Shown one piece after another: positions 41,432 to 49,190 of a stretch of 64,000 nt of DNA. This DNA is from 55-13 sp037190145. GTDB taxonomy: Bacteria > Armatimonadota > Fimbriimonadia > Fimbriimonadales > Fimbriimonadaceae. The stretch lies in assembly GCA_037190145.1 (NCBI GenBank), contig JBBCJU010000002.1:310001-374000 (forward strand). Direction: 5' to 3'. Numbering within the stretch: position 1 is the stretch's first letter; every line of letters begins with the position of its first letter. The notes beneath the pieces are model-generated. The model ran no database searches, was not told the DNA's origin, and saw only the letters and a program-made list of their open reading frames with translations. The translations under genes were made by a program, and so were the position numbers.

Positions 41432-42187
41432 TTAGTGAGTGACCTCCACGGTAATGGTGTTCGTGGGTTGACCAGGCTCTGTGAACGTGATTTCGGTCTT
41501 TGCTAGGCCAAGTCCCTTGATATACCAACTCTTTGTGGTGCTCTTCATCTTTTTCACGTCACCAGCATTGGTTACGGTTGCAGTGCCACTAGATGTGACC
41601 ACTAGGGCTTTTTGAGAACCACTTTTCGTTTTGAAGTCTTGTAAGCCTTCAATCTTGTAAACACTGTCTTCCTCGACCTGCTGACCATTTTCTCGCTCAA
41701 TCTTGTTTTTCACATTCCAAGTTTTGCCTGGAGTTAGGTCGGCAGGAAGAGCCACGTAGCTTCCGGGCGATAGCTTGCCCATTGAGTTCCCAACGGCATT
41801 GACGCCTTTTGCATCGACTGTCACAAAATCGGACCCGAGACTATCCCCTACAGCTCCGCTTCTAACGACCTTGAACGTTGCAGTTTGCCCTTCAACCTTA
41901 TCCAGCTCTACCGATACTTCACCCGTTTGAGAAATCCCGGTTCCGGTCAACTGAACGCTCATTTTCTTGGAATTCCCAAGCCCGTAATATTCGAATGCAT
42001 CGTGCTTCAGATTCGCGGGAACCTGATCTAGGGAAGGTGTTGGGGTTTTGGTTGTGGAGCCGGTAGTGGCGGTTCCACTGGTTTCCTGCCCAGAACCCGT
42101 TGCCGTGCTTTCGCTTGACGTCGGTTTACTGTCGCAGCCAACGATAAGGATGGCGGCGCAGATGCTGATCCAAAAGGTCTTCTTCAT
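41432..42187 (-). CDS. lipoprotein of the FP-G-W family, member 2
   Basis: 251 residues: lipobox ILIVGC, then a Ser/Thr/Gly-rich linker to about residue 50. The motif is divergent (YVALPADLTPGKTWNVKNKI), and the C-terminal strand is SWYIKGLGLAKTEITFTEPG. Its ATG overlaps the stop of the upstream gene (ATGA). Confidence 0.7.
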   Translation of the reverse strand: MKKTFWISICAAILIVGCDSKPTSSESTATGSGQETSGTATTGSTTKTPTPSLDQVPANLKHDAFEYYGLGNSKKMSVQLTGTGISQTGEVSVELDKVEGQTATFKVVRSGAVGDSLGSDFVTVDAKGVNAVGNSMGKLSPGSYVALPADLTPGKTWNVKNKIERENGQQVEEDSVYKIEGLQDFKTKSGSQKALVVTSSGTATVTNAGDVKKMKSTTKSWYIKGLGLAKTEITFTEPGQPTNTITVEVTH

Positions 42188-42888
42188 TTTACGCTGTAGC
42201 TCTTAAGGCTGATTAGCAAATCCATCGCGGCATCTTTGCCAACGGTGGTTTCACGTATTCGTACGATACCGACTCCTGGGGCAAACCAGACGGTTCGGTC
42301 AACTTTTTCGGTGTTTTTCCCGATCAGGGTTGTGCCTTTGGAATCGACAGCGATGGCAGATAATCTCTTAAGTTCAGTGTCGATCTCTTCTGAGCCGATG
42401 ATCTCGGACTCGTAGGTCATGTTGGCATTCCCAGCGGAACCCTTCCAGGAGAACTTCTTGCCTTTTTCCACAGGAAACATGACAGATGGGATCGGAGTGC
42501 TGAACGTACGGGGATTTGCTCCACCAACGCTAGCCTGGTAGATCCCTTTTGAATTCAAGAGCCAAATCTGCTTTTCTGTAACTTTTCCTTCAACAACCAG
42601 ATCAATCGTGGCGCGCTTGCCATTGGGCGTATCGTCCACTTTTGAAACGCGGAAAGTTACGTCTCTGGCTCCTTGGCGTGTGCCTGCCTTCGCCCGAACA
42701 GAGGTGCTAGCGGTATAGGTCCAGCTATTGCCAACGGTCATTGGAAACAGACTGGCCTCTTGGCCACTACTGACAGCGGCTGGCTCAATCTTGGGTGGGG
42801 GAGTGGGGACATAGGCACTCTCTCCAGAGCCTCCTTTACAACCCACAGCAACTAACGCGATAGCGAGGACACTAATTGGAAGCTTCAT
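42184..42888 (-). CDS. lipoprotein of the FP-G-W family, member 1
   Basis: 234 residues with lipobox ALVAVGC. Motif SLFPMTVGNSWTYTASTSV near residue 46 and C-terminal VWFAPGVGIVRIRETTVG. Starts directly after the SecD-head-like gene's stop. The four members share architecture but little overall identity by eye, pointing to old tandem duplication. Confidence 0.7.
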   Translation of the reverse strand: MKLPISVLAIALVAVGCKGGSGESAYVPTPPPKIEPAAVSSGQEASLFPMTVGNSWTYTASTSVRAKAGTRQGARDVTFRVSKVDDTPNGKRATIDLVVEGKVTEKQIWLLNSKGIYQASVGGANPRTFSTPIPSVMFPVEKGKKFSWKGSAGNANMTYESEIIGSEEIDTELKRLSAIAVDSKGTTLIGKNTEKVDRTVWFAPGVGIVRIRETTVGKDAAMDLLISLKSYSVK

Positions 42889-44013
42889 TCAGCTCTTTAC
42901 TCCGGTTTTGGAATTGATGGCATCTACTGCATCTTGAACTAGCACTTTGTCCGGCATCTGAGTGATTTGGAGTTCACCTTGAGCCAGTTCGTGCCGAATA
43001 CGAGGAGCAGCGATTGCGACACCGTCGACAATGAGAAGCAACTGCGTGCCCACACGTCGGCGGCTATATTGCCAAAGGCGTTTACGGCCTTCGTCATTAA
43101 GTTCGATGGTCAGGTCGTTCAAATCTTCACCACGGGCTTCGTAGTTTTTGAACGATGCTTTATCAATGAGAGCGTCCGTGATAACGACAGTTGCGCTCTT
43201 CAATACTTGTTGGGCAGGGCGAGCCAGCTCTGCGTTGGTTTGAGGGTCGATAATGCGAGCCAAGTTAGCTCGAACATCTTCTTTCTTTGCGGTACCGTCG
43301 GAAATCTTCTGAGCCTCAACGGCATAGTAAGCGCCGACTGTCTGCGCATCATATGCCTTTTCTTTTAGCTGTCGCTCAATGGACTTGGCAATAAGAGATC
43401 GGTAGGGCACCAAAAGAGGTCCCTTCATATCTCGGACTTCTGAGCCCACTTGGACCTTGACGGGGACCTGGACTTCAATCATGATGCCGTTCTCATGAGC
43501 AGTAAGGCTAATCTGCTTCTGAGGTGATCCATCCAGCCCGACGTTGATGTCTTTTACCAATTTTTCGGATAACACTGGATCACCGTCCAGCGCTTTCTGG
43601 ATGTCGGTTTCTTTCCAGATGATTCTTTCGGTTGGCCAGTCTGCAGTTTCTTGCATCTCGTTCATGACCGCTACAACCTGACCAAGTGCTACCTCATCGC
43701 CCTGAAGAGCCAATAGCATTTCGCGAACCGGCACCCGTTTTTTCTCGGTAGCATCGCCTGAAGACTCGTCGCCAGAGGATGAAGGGCCAAAGTTCCCGGG
43801 GCCCCCGCGAATGAGTTGTGCGGCATGGTTTGCCACCAAAATCCGATAACCACTATCGGCAGAAATGCCGATAATGTTGACCTTTGATGGCTTAACGGGA
43901 TCAAACTTTATCCCATCTACGGAGTAGCCTGCATAAAGTTGCCACCCGAAGTATCCACCCGTGACCAGGGCTGCGAATCCAAGAAATATTTTTGTAGAAC
44001 TGCGAATCTTCAT
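42889..44013 (-). CDS. membrane-anchored protein with a SecD-like P1 head domain
   Basis: 374 residues, one N-terminal transmembrane helix (about 8-28), long extracytoplasmic part. The C-terminal third (ELNDEGRKRLWQYSRRRVGT, LLLIVDGVAIAAPRIRHE, GELQITQMPD) matches the SecD P1 head pattern 'LNdeGakkFaelT..nvGk.laivlDg.v.saP.i'. SecD itself has six helices and about 500 residues, so this is a separate single-pass protein. Function unknown; it is followed by four FP-G-W proteins. A Gly/Ser/acidic low-complexity segment is at about 70-90. Confidence 0.7.
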   Translation of the reverse strand: MKIRSSTKIFLGFAALVTGGYFGWQLYAGYSVDGIKFDPVKPSKVNIIGISADSGYRILVANHAAQLIRGGPGNFGPSSSGDESSGDATEKKRVPVREMLLALQGDEVALGQVVAVMNEMQETADWPTERIIWKETDIQKALDGDPVLSEKLVKDINVGLDGSPQKQISLTAHENGIMIEVQVPVKVQVGSEVRDMKGPLLVPYRSLIAKSIERQLKEKAYDAQTVGAYYAVEAQKISDGTAKKEDVRANLARIIDPQTNAELARPAQQVLKSATVVITDALIDKASFKNYEARGEDLNDLTIELNDEGRKRLWQYSRRRVGTQLLLIVDGVAIAAPRIRHELAQGELQITQMPDKVLVQDAVDAINSKTGVKS

Positions 44014-44084
44014 GGCGTATTCGAATTTCCCAACAACCGCATGGCGCGATTAGTTCGCTCTGGGCAACCAGATTGCAAATCCAT
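44010..44084 (-). CDS. possible 24-codon leader ORF coupled to the SecD-like gene
   Basis: ATG at 44084 opens a frame of 24 codons (MDLQSGCPERTNRAMRLLG then NSNTP) whose TGA overlaps the downstream ATG as ATGA. TACAAT about 20 bases upstream could be a -10. It fills most of the 103-bp gap after the ABC permease. No ribosome-binding site is clear, so it remains tentative. Confidence 0.3.
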   Translation of the reverse strand: MDLQSGCPERTNRAMRLLGNSNTP

Positions 44085-44116
44085 GACGATGCTCTTACTA
44101 CAAGGATTGTACCGTT

Positions 44117-45811
44117 CTATTCAGAAGGGTTAAATTGTGCGTACTGATTGCCAGAAATAGAAGCCACGAATGCCGCGATTCCCAAGTTCAGTCCTGCGGT
44201 TACCACTGCTGCCAATATCGGAGTGATTCCAATTGTTGCTAATCCGCCAAACACGAGAACACCGGGAAAACAGGCGACGACCACGCCGACAAAGTTCATC
44301 ATGCCTCGGAATCCTCTCTGGGACGGGTCTTCAAAGTCGGGAAAAAGCAGGGTTGTCAGGCAGGTTACAGAACAGATGACCACCGCTAGGAATGGCAAGG
44401 CGATAATTCCAGCCAAGACTGATTCCCAGACAGATGGGCGGATAAACAACGCTATAAGGCTGCATAGCCAAGCGACAAGAGTTGGCGGAATTGACTTCGC
44501 GAGGACTTCAAACAGGATAGTCGTGGAAAAGTTGAAGGGAAGAGGCTTTTGAACATCCACTCTTCTTAACATCTCGATGAACCCAGCTTGGGCCAGTGCT
44601 GAAGATGTCATGAAGACGCCAAGTCCCTGCATGATGAGATAAACGGACCCTACTATCTTGGTGTTTTGGTCTCCACCTGTGACCAATGCCACGAGGGTGA
44701 GAAAGATGCTGATGATAGCAAAGAGAATCACCAAAACGAATGTGCTTCGTAACGTGATAATGGTTTCTTTCCAAAGAATGGCTCGCGGACCGGGGAGGGT
44801 CCAACGCGAAACCCATTTCGCTCTACCTGACTTCACCCGCCCTTGGCGAGCTTGAGCCGCCATGAGACCGATGGTGTCTCCTGACTGTTGGAGTTTTCGT
44901 GCATCGGCCGAGTCAAAGCCTTTGACCGCAGCTTGGTCATACATCCATCCCGCTTGGGTCATGGAGAGTTTGATGCAAACGATGATCACGGTTAGCAAAC
45001 TTCCGACACCGAGGGCCAAGGACAAAGCATCTGCATTGACCACTCCGTGCACCATCCAAGTCGCAAAAGTGGCTGTGAAGAAGAAGATTCGTAGCCCTGG
45101 GTTTTCCGTCAACTCTGCCCAATCTTTCCAGTTTTGGAAGCCTGAAGCTTGCCAAACAATGTATCCGCAGACCGAGATCATGATGATCCCTAAACCCCAG
45201 CCAAGGAGACGTCTATTTCGGGAACTGGCCAGATCGCTACGGTTGATAAAGAGGGACGCTGCATAGTTGATGCACACCCAGGAAAACGCCACAAGCAACC
45301 ATGCCAACACCCCAACCTGCATCGTTTGGCGAACCGAGTCTGGATTCTCAGCTGCACTTTGCAGGCTCTTTACCCCCATGGCAGCCGGCCTGAAGCCGAC
45401 GATGATAAAGAAGATGGGTGCGAGAAGTGTTAACAGGTAGTCGCGAACAATCCGAAAAATGAGGACGAGTTTAGGTTCAACTGGAGTCGGAAACAGAACG
45501 TCAACATCTGAAGGGCGGAAGCTATTGCGAGTGCTGAAGGAACCTAAAGCCAAGAAGAAAGTGATGAAAAGAAAGGCACTGAAAACGACCGCATCAAGCA
45601 CGCGAACTAGGTCAATACTGCCCAGCATAGTTGTAGCTCGATTAAACTGGCTCGGATCAAATGCGCGGCGTTCACCCTGAGAAGGAAACAGCACGAATCG
45701 CCCCAGCCAGAACGCCGCAAAAAGGAACGCAATCAGACGCCTAGGATTGGTAAGGGCTCTTTTGACTCCGTTAACGAATGTTCTAGCGGTGAGGAAGATG
45801 AGTGGCTTCAG
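44117..45811 (-). CDS. ABC exporter permease (ABC_tran_2-like), likely CTG start
   Basis: At least 525 residues from a GTG at 45694, but the frame continues in protein-like sequence up to a CTG at 45811, giving LKPLIFLTARTFVNGVKRAL then TNPRRLIAFLFAAFW. This basic 'R-NPRRLI' N-terminus is normal for the family. GGAGG lies six bases before the CTG and no ATG, GTG or TTG is in frame between it and the upstream TAA. The protein has about 12 hydrophobic segments. It overlaps the ATPase gene by 29 bp. Substrate unknown. Confidence 0.75.
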   Translation of the reverse strand: MKPLIFLTARTFVNGVKRALTNPRRLIAFLFAAFWLGRFVLFPSQGERRAFDPSQFNRATTMLGSIDLVRVLDAVVFSAFLFITFFLALGSFSTRNSFRPSDVDVLFPTPVEPKLVLIFRIVRDYLLTLLAPIFFIIVGFRPAAMGVKSLQSAAENPDSVRQTMQVGVLAWLLVAFSWVCINYAASLFINRSDLASSRNRRLLGWGLGIIMISVCGYIVWQASGFQNWKDWAELTENPGLRIFFFTATFATWMVHGVVNADALSLALGVGSLLTVIIVCIKLSMTQAGWMYDQAAVKGFDSADARKLQQSGDTIGLMAAQARQGRVKSGRAKWVSRWTLPGPRAILWKETIITLRSTFVLVILFAIISIFLTLVALVTGGDQNTKIVGSVYLIMQGLGVFMTSSALAQAGFIEMLRRVDVQKPLPFNFSTTILFEVLAKSIPPTLVAWLCSLIALFIRPSVWESVLAGIIALPFLAVVICSVTCLTTLLFPDFEDPSQRGFRGMMNFVGVVVACFPGVLVFGGLATIGITPILAAVVTAGLNLGIAAFVASISGNQYAQFNPSE

Positions 45812-46532
45812 CCTGTTCCTCCGTAAGTTTTAGGAATACTTCTTCCAAACTGCTAGATTCCATACCGCTGAATTGACGAAGCTCCTGAACCGTTCCTTCG
45901 ACTCGTTTAGTGCCTCGATTCAATATAATCACGCGGTCGCATAACTTTTCCGCGGTATCCAATAGGTGGGTGGAAATGAGGACTGCGGCACCACTGTTCT
46001 TTGCGCGCAGGATCTCTTGTTTTAGTTCGTGTGCGCCGGCGGGATCGACACCAATGAGAGGTTCATCAAAGAGCAGAACATTTGCGTTGTGTACCAGTGC
46101 ACAAGCGACCGAAAGCTTTTGCTTCATGCCCTTCGATAGGGTCGCAACCAATTCGTTTCGCTTTTCGGCTAGGTTGTAGCGGGTAAGAAGTTCTTCTTTC
46201 TTCTCCTCGTATTGATCCATGGTGTTAAAACACATGGCAACAAATTTGAGATGTTCCTCTACGGTCAGGAGCTCGTATAGCGAAGGAACCTCGGGCACAA
46301 AAGCGAGCCCTGCTTTGGCTTTGCCTTGCTCCTTCACAATGTCCCAGCCATTGATCAGAATTTCTCCTCCCGTGGGTCTCAAGATGCCTGCCACACATCG
46401 GAGGGCCGTGGTTTTGCCTGCTCCGTTGGGACCTAATAATCCAACAATTTCTCCCCCCTGAATGGTGATCGAAAGATCGTTCACCGCAAGGTGGGATTTG
46501 TACTGCTTGACGAGGTGCTTGATCTCGAGCAT
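45783..46532 (-). CDS. ABC transporter ATP-binding protein
   Basis: 249 residues, one ABC domain: Walker A LLGPNGAGKTTALRCV, Q-loop in FVPEVPSLYEL, signature VATLSKGMKQKLSVACAL (LSKGM instead of LSGGQ, usual for ABC-2 exporters), Walker B NVLLFDEPLIGVDPAG and H-loop STHLLD. Works with the permease that follows. First gene of the minus-strand cluster, divergent from the MoxR gene. Confidence 0.95.
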   Translation of the reverse strand: MLEIKHLVKQYKSHLAVNDLSITIQGGEIVGLLGPNGAGKTTALRCVAGILRPTGGEILINGWDIVKEQGKAKAGLAFVPEVPSLYELLTVEEHLKFVAMCFNTMDQYEEKKEELLTRYNLAEKRNELVATLSKGMKQKLSVACALVHNANVLLFDEPLIGVDPAGAHELKQEILRAKNSGAAVLISTHLLDTAEKLCDRVIILNRGTKRVEGTVQELRQFSGMESSSLEEVFLKLTEEQAEATHLPHR

Positions 46533-46602
46533 GGGTGGAGGGATAAGAGGTTACCAGGCGAATTCATTTCAGAGTACGTCGCCGTTTGTTGTCTCGTCTC
46601 GG

Positions 46603-46608
46603 TATCCT
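46603..46608 (+). promoter_or_regulatory. -10 candidate TATCCT before the MoxR start
   Basis: TATCCT ends eight bases before the ATG at 46617, in the 84-bp gap between divergent genes. Confidence 0.35.
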
Positions 46609-46616
46609 TGCGTTCG

Positions 46617-47564
46617 ATGAGCGTCGAAGCGTTGGCGGGTCGCATCCGCACTGAAGTTGGAAAAGCGATTGCTGGACAAGAGAAGGTGATTGAGCAGGTC
46701 TTGGTTGCTGTTCTCGCGAATGGACATGTTCTGTTGGAAGGTGTTCCGGGCGTTGCCAAGACGCTGTTGGTTCGCTGTTTGGCTAAAACTCTGAATCTGG
46801 ACTATGGTCGAGTTCAGTTCACGCCAGACTTGATGCCTTCCGACGTGATCGGTACCGTTATCTATGATCCCAAAACGACGGACTTCAAGGTTCGAAAAGG
46901 TCCGATCTTTGTCAATATTCTGCTGGCTGACGAAATCAACCGAACTCCTCCCAAAACACAGGCTTCACTTTTGGAGGCTATGGAGGAACGCAGGGCGACC
47001 ATTGACGGAGAGCCTTACCCATTGCCGCCACCCTTTATCGTTTTTGCGACTCAAAACCCAATCGATTTCGAAGGGACTTATCCGCTACCCGAGGCTCAGC
47101 AAGACCGATTTTTGCTGAAGGTGATTGTGGAGTACCCAAGCGCAGAGGCTGAGGTAGATGTTTTGAAACGACATCACGCCGGTTTCCGTCCGCAAAGCCT
47201 GGACGAGTTTGGCATCCAACCCGTTGTGTCGTTGGAAGAACTGACACGTATGCAGGCCCAGGTGGCGCAGATTAAAGTAGAAGACAAGGTCTTTAGCTAT
47301 ATCTACGAGATGGTGAAGGCAACTCGAAACTCCAATGACGTGATGGTCGGTGGTTCTCCCCGAGCTGGTATTGCGTTGTTGAACTGCTCCAAGGCCATTG
47401 CCGCACTGCGCGGTCGAGACTACGTGATTCCGGACGATGTGAAGGAGTTAGCGCTACCGGTCTTGCGGCATCGTGTGTTGCTAAGGCCAGAGGCAGAGGT
47501 AGAAGGCTTGAGCTCGGATCGCGTCCTGAAAACGATTATTGATGCGCAGATTGTGCCTCGCTAG
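46617..47564 (+). CDS. MoxR-family AAA+ ATPase
   Basis: 315 residues from the ATG at 46617; the longer frame from 46491 runs into the divergent ATPase gene and is rejected. Walker A LLEGVPGVAKTLLV, Walker B ILLADEINRTPPKTQ, sensor 1 VFATQNPIDFEGTYPLPEAQ and C-terminal SPRAGIALLNCSKAIAALRG. MoxR proteins act as chaperones for VWA-domain or DUF58 proteins; neither is adjacent here. Confidence 0.95.
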   Translation: MSVEALAGRIRTEVGKAIAGQEKVIEQVLVAVLANGHVLLEGVPGVAKTLLVRCLAKTLNLDYGRVQFTPDLMPSDVIGTVIYDPKTTDFKVRKGPIFVNILLADEINRTPPKTQASLLEAMEERRATIDGEPYPLPPPFIVFATQNPIDFEGTYPLPEAQQDRFLLKVIVEYPSAEAEVDVLKRHHAGFRPQSLDEFGIQPVVSLEELTRMQAQVAQIKVEDKVFSYIYEMVKATRNSNDVMVGGSPRAGIALLNCSKAIAALRGRDYVIPDDVKELALPVLRHRVLLRPEAEVEGLSSDRVLKTIIDAQIVPR

Positions 47565-47570
47565 TCTTTA

Positions 47571-47600
47571 GGGAGTGCGTGAACTTGCTCACGCACTCCC
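47571..47600. terminator. 12-bp perfect hairpin after the MoxR gene
   Basis: GGGAGTGCGTGA/TCACGCACTCCC (47571-47582 and 47589-47600) with a six-base loop. It starts seven bases after the MoxR stop and ends four bases before the -10 of the GH20 gene. No T-run follows, so it may end transcription weakly or act on the adjacent promoter. Confidence 0.6.
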
Positions 47601-47604
47601 AAAG

Positions 47605-47616
47605 TAGAATGCAACC
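47605..47616 (+). promoter_or_regulatory. -10 element (TAGAAT) six bases before the GH20 start
   Basis: TAGAAT at 47605-47610, six-base spacer, ATG at 47617; no Shine-Dalgarno. Leaderless start likely. Confidence 0.5.
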
Positions 47617-49185
47617 ATGCAGCTCCGCATGTGGATGCTCGATATTGCCCGCGAGCAGTCCCCGACCCTTGATCATCTTCGGCGTTACCTAGCCCTCACG
47701 CGAGATACTGGTTACAACGCTATCGGTCTCTACCTGGAGCATCGATTCGCTTACCCTTCAACGCCTTGGGCGCATGGTGTAGGTTGCGTCACACCTGAGA
47801 TGATTCACACCTTACAAGAGGAATACTCCGATATTCAGATCATTCCTTTTATCAATCTGCTTGGGCACTTTGAGGGGATGTTGTACACCGAGTACGGCAA
47901 GCAGTTTCGGGAAGAAACTTTCAAAGGCTTACAGGCGTGTCCTTGCAATCCTCAGTTCGTCGAGTTGTGCAATCAGATTATTGAAGACACTATCTCCATT
48001 TTTCGGTCTGACATCATTCACATCGGCGGTGACGAGACTCAACAATTGGGCCTGTGTCCCAACTGTAAAGCCAAAATCGAGGCATTAGGCGAATCAGGAT
48101 CGCGTGCGCTTCCGGAAGCGCGTGAGGGCACGCGCGGTCCGGTAGATGGCAAGGCAGTGCTTTATGGTGACCACTTTGGTCCCCTTGCTCGGAAAGTGCA
48201 AGCCCTTGGGCGACGTCCAGCTGTTTGGGGCGACATGTTCCTAGAACATCCAGATGCGCTAGGGGCAATGCCGGCAGAGACCCTCATATTTGATTGGCAA
48301 TACTTCAAATCTCCATTGGAGACTTCGCGGCGGTTTATTGACAAGGGTTTTCAGGTTGTCACTAGCCCTGCAATTCTCACCTATAACGCACTCTGGTGCC
48401 ACCTCGCTCAGAGTGAGCAAAACGTACTCGATCATGTGAAGGCGGTGGAAGATTTGGGGGCGTACGGCGTCTGTGTTACCACTTGGGAATGCGCGCTGAT
48501 GGGTAACTACGAAACGCTTTTTCCCGTGATCCAAGCTTGTGGTGCTCCCCTTAACGGTAAAGACTCTTCATTTCTAGAATCCTTCAGAAAGGAATCAGAG
48601 GACCATGTTGAATGGGCGAGGCTGATGAGCGAGGAGCTACAAGCCGTGGGGGGAGTCTTCGCATTTAGTCAGATTCGATCCGGCTTAAAGTGTCGACTTT
48701 TGCTCTACTCCAATCCATTCCTAGCCTGGATGCACCACGGAGAGGAGCTTTCCGGAGAGATTGGTGATCGGGCTTTAGAAGTCTTGAATCGGGCGATTGC
48801 GATTGCTCCGACCACGTCAATGCGAGGGGTTGCGGAGTTTGGCAAATTAGCGGTTGATTTTGTTCGATTTGCCGAGGCGTCGCGTCGCCATTATGCGAAC
48901 AACCAACCGGGTGAAGCTGTTAACAAACTGATTCCAACGCGTCAAATCTTTGAGCAGCTAGAGCGGATAGCGGTTGCCACCAACTTAAACATTGGCGGGT
49001 CAAAAGCCGACATTGAGCGGTGCCGAGTCGCAAAGGCCCATGTGGAAAGAGTCATCCTTCGCATCAAGCAGTATGGAGATGGAAACCTGGGCTATCTACC
49101 CGCCTTTGAGATTATCACCCACCCGAAGTTTATGCCTCACGATCAGGCTTCTTGGTGGGTGATCAATAAATGGGCGAACGAGTAA
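47617..49185 (+). CDS. GH20 beta-N-acetylhexosaminidase-like protein, cytoplasmic
   Basis: 522 residues, no signal peptide. The catalytic pair is visible in IIHIGGDETQQLG (the GH20 HxGGDE motif) near residue 138, and the barrel begins with the Q-L-R-M-W-M-L-D strand. IIPFINLLGHFEGM and VCVTTWECALMG are further barrel strands. Substrate-assisted removal of terminal GlcNAc/GalNAc is expected. Cys pair CPNC follows the DE pair. A G+C-rich inverted-repeat insertion (48101-48134) encodes a linker at about residues 162-173. Confidence 0.82.
   Translation: MQLRMWMLDIAREQSPTLDHLRRYLALTRDTGYNAIGLYLEHRFAYPSTPWAHGVGCVTPEMIHTLQEEYSDIQIIPFINLLGHFEGMLYTEYGKQFREETFKGLQACPCNPQFVELCNQIIEDTISIFRSDIIHIGGDETQQLGLCPNCKAKIEALGESGSRALPEAREGTRGPVDGKAVLYGDHFGPLARKVQALGRRPAVWGDMFLEHPDALGAMPAETLIFDWQYFKSPLETSRRFIDKGFQVVTSPAILTYNALWCHLAQSEQNVLDHVKAVEDLGAYGVCVTTWECALMGNYETLFPVIQACGAPLNGKDSSFLESFRKESEDHVEWARLMSEELQAVGGVFAFSQIRSGLKCRLLLYSNPFLAWMHHGEELSGEIGDRALEVLNRAIAIAPTTSMRGVAEFGKLAVDFVRFAEASRRHYANNQPGEAVNKLIPTRQIFEQLERIAVATNLNIGGSKADIERCRVAKAHVERVILRIKQYGDGNLGYLPAFEIITHPKFMPHDQASWWVINKWANE
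48101..48134 (+). repeat. nested inverted repeats inside the GH20 gene
   Basis: A perfect 16-bp palindrome GCGCTTCCGGAAGCGC (48106-48121) lies between arms CGCGTGC (48101-48107) and GCACGCG (48128-48134). It stays in frame, is much more G+C-rich than the surroundings, and looks like a small palindromic insertion. Confidence 0.6.
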
Positions 49186-49190
49186 CTGGC

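Noticed and set aside
46491..46616. N-terminal extension of the MoxR ATPase
   Set aside because: It overlaps the divergent ABC ATPase start and is not family-like; MSVEALAGRIRTEV is the usual beginning.
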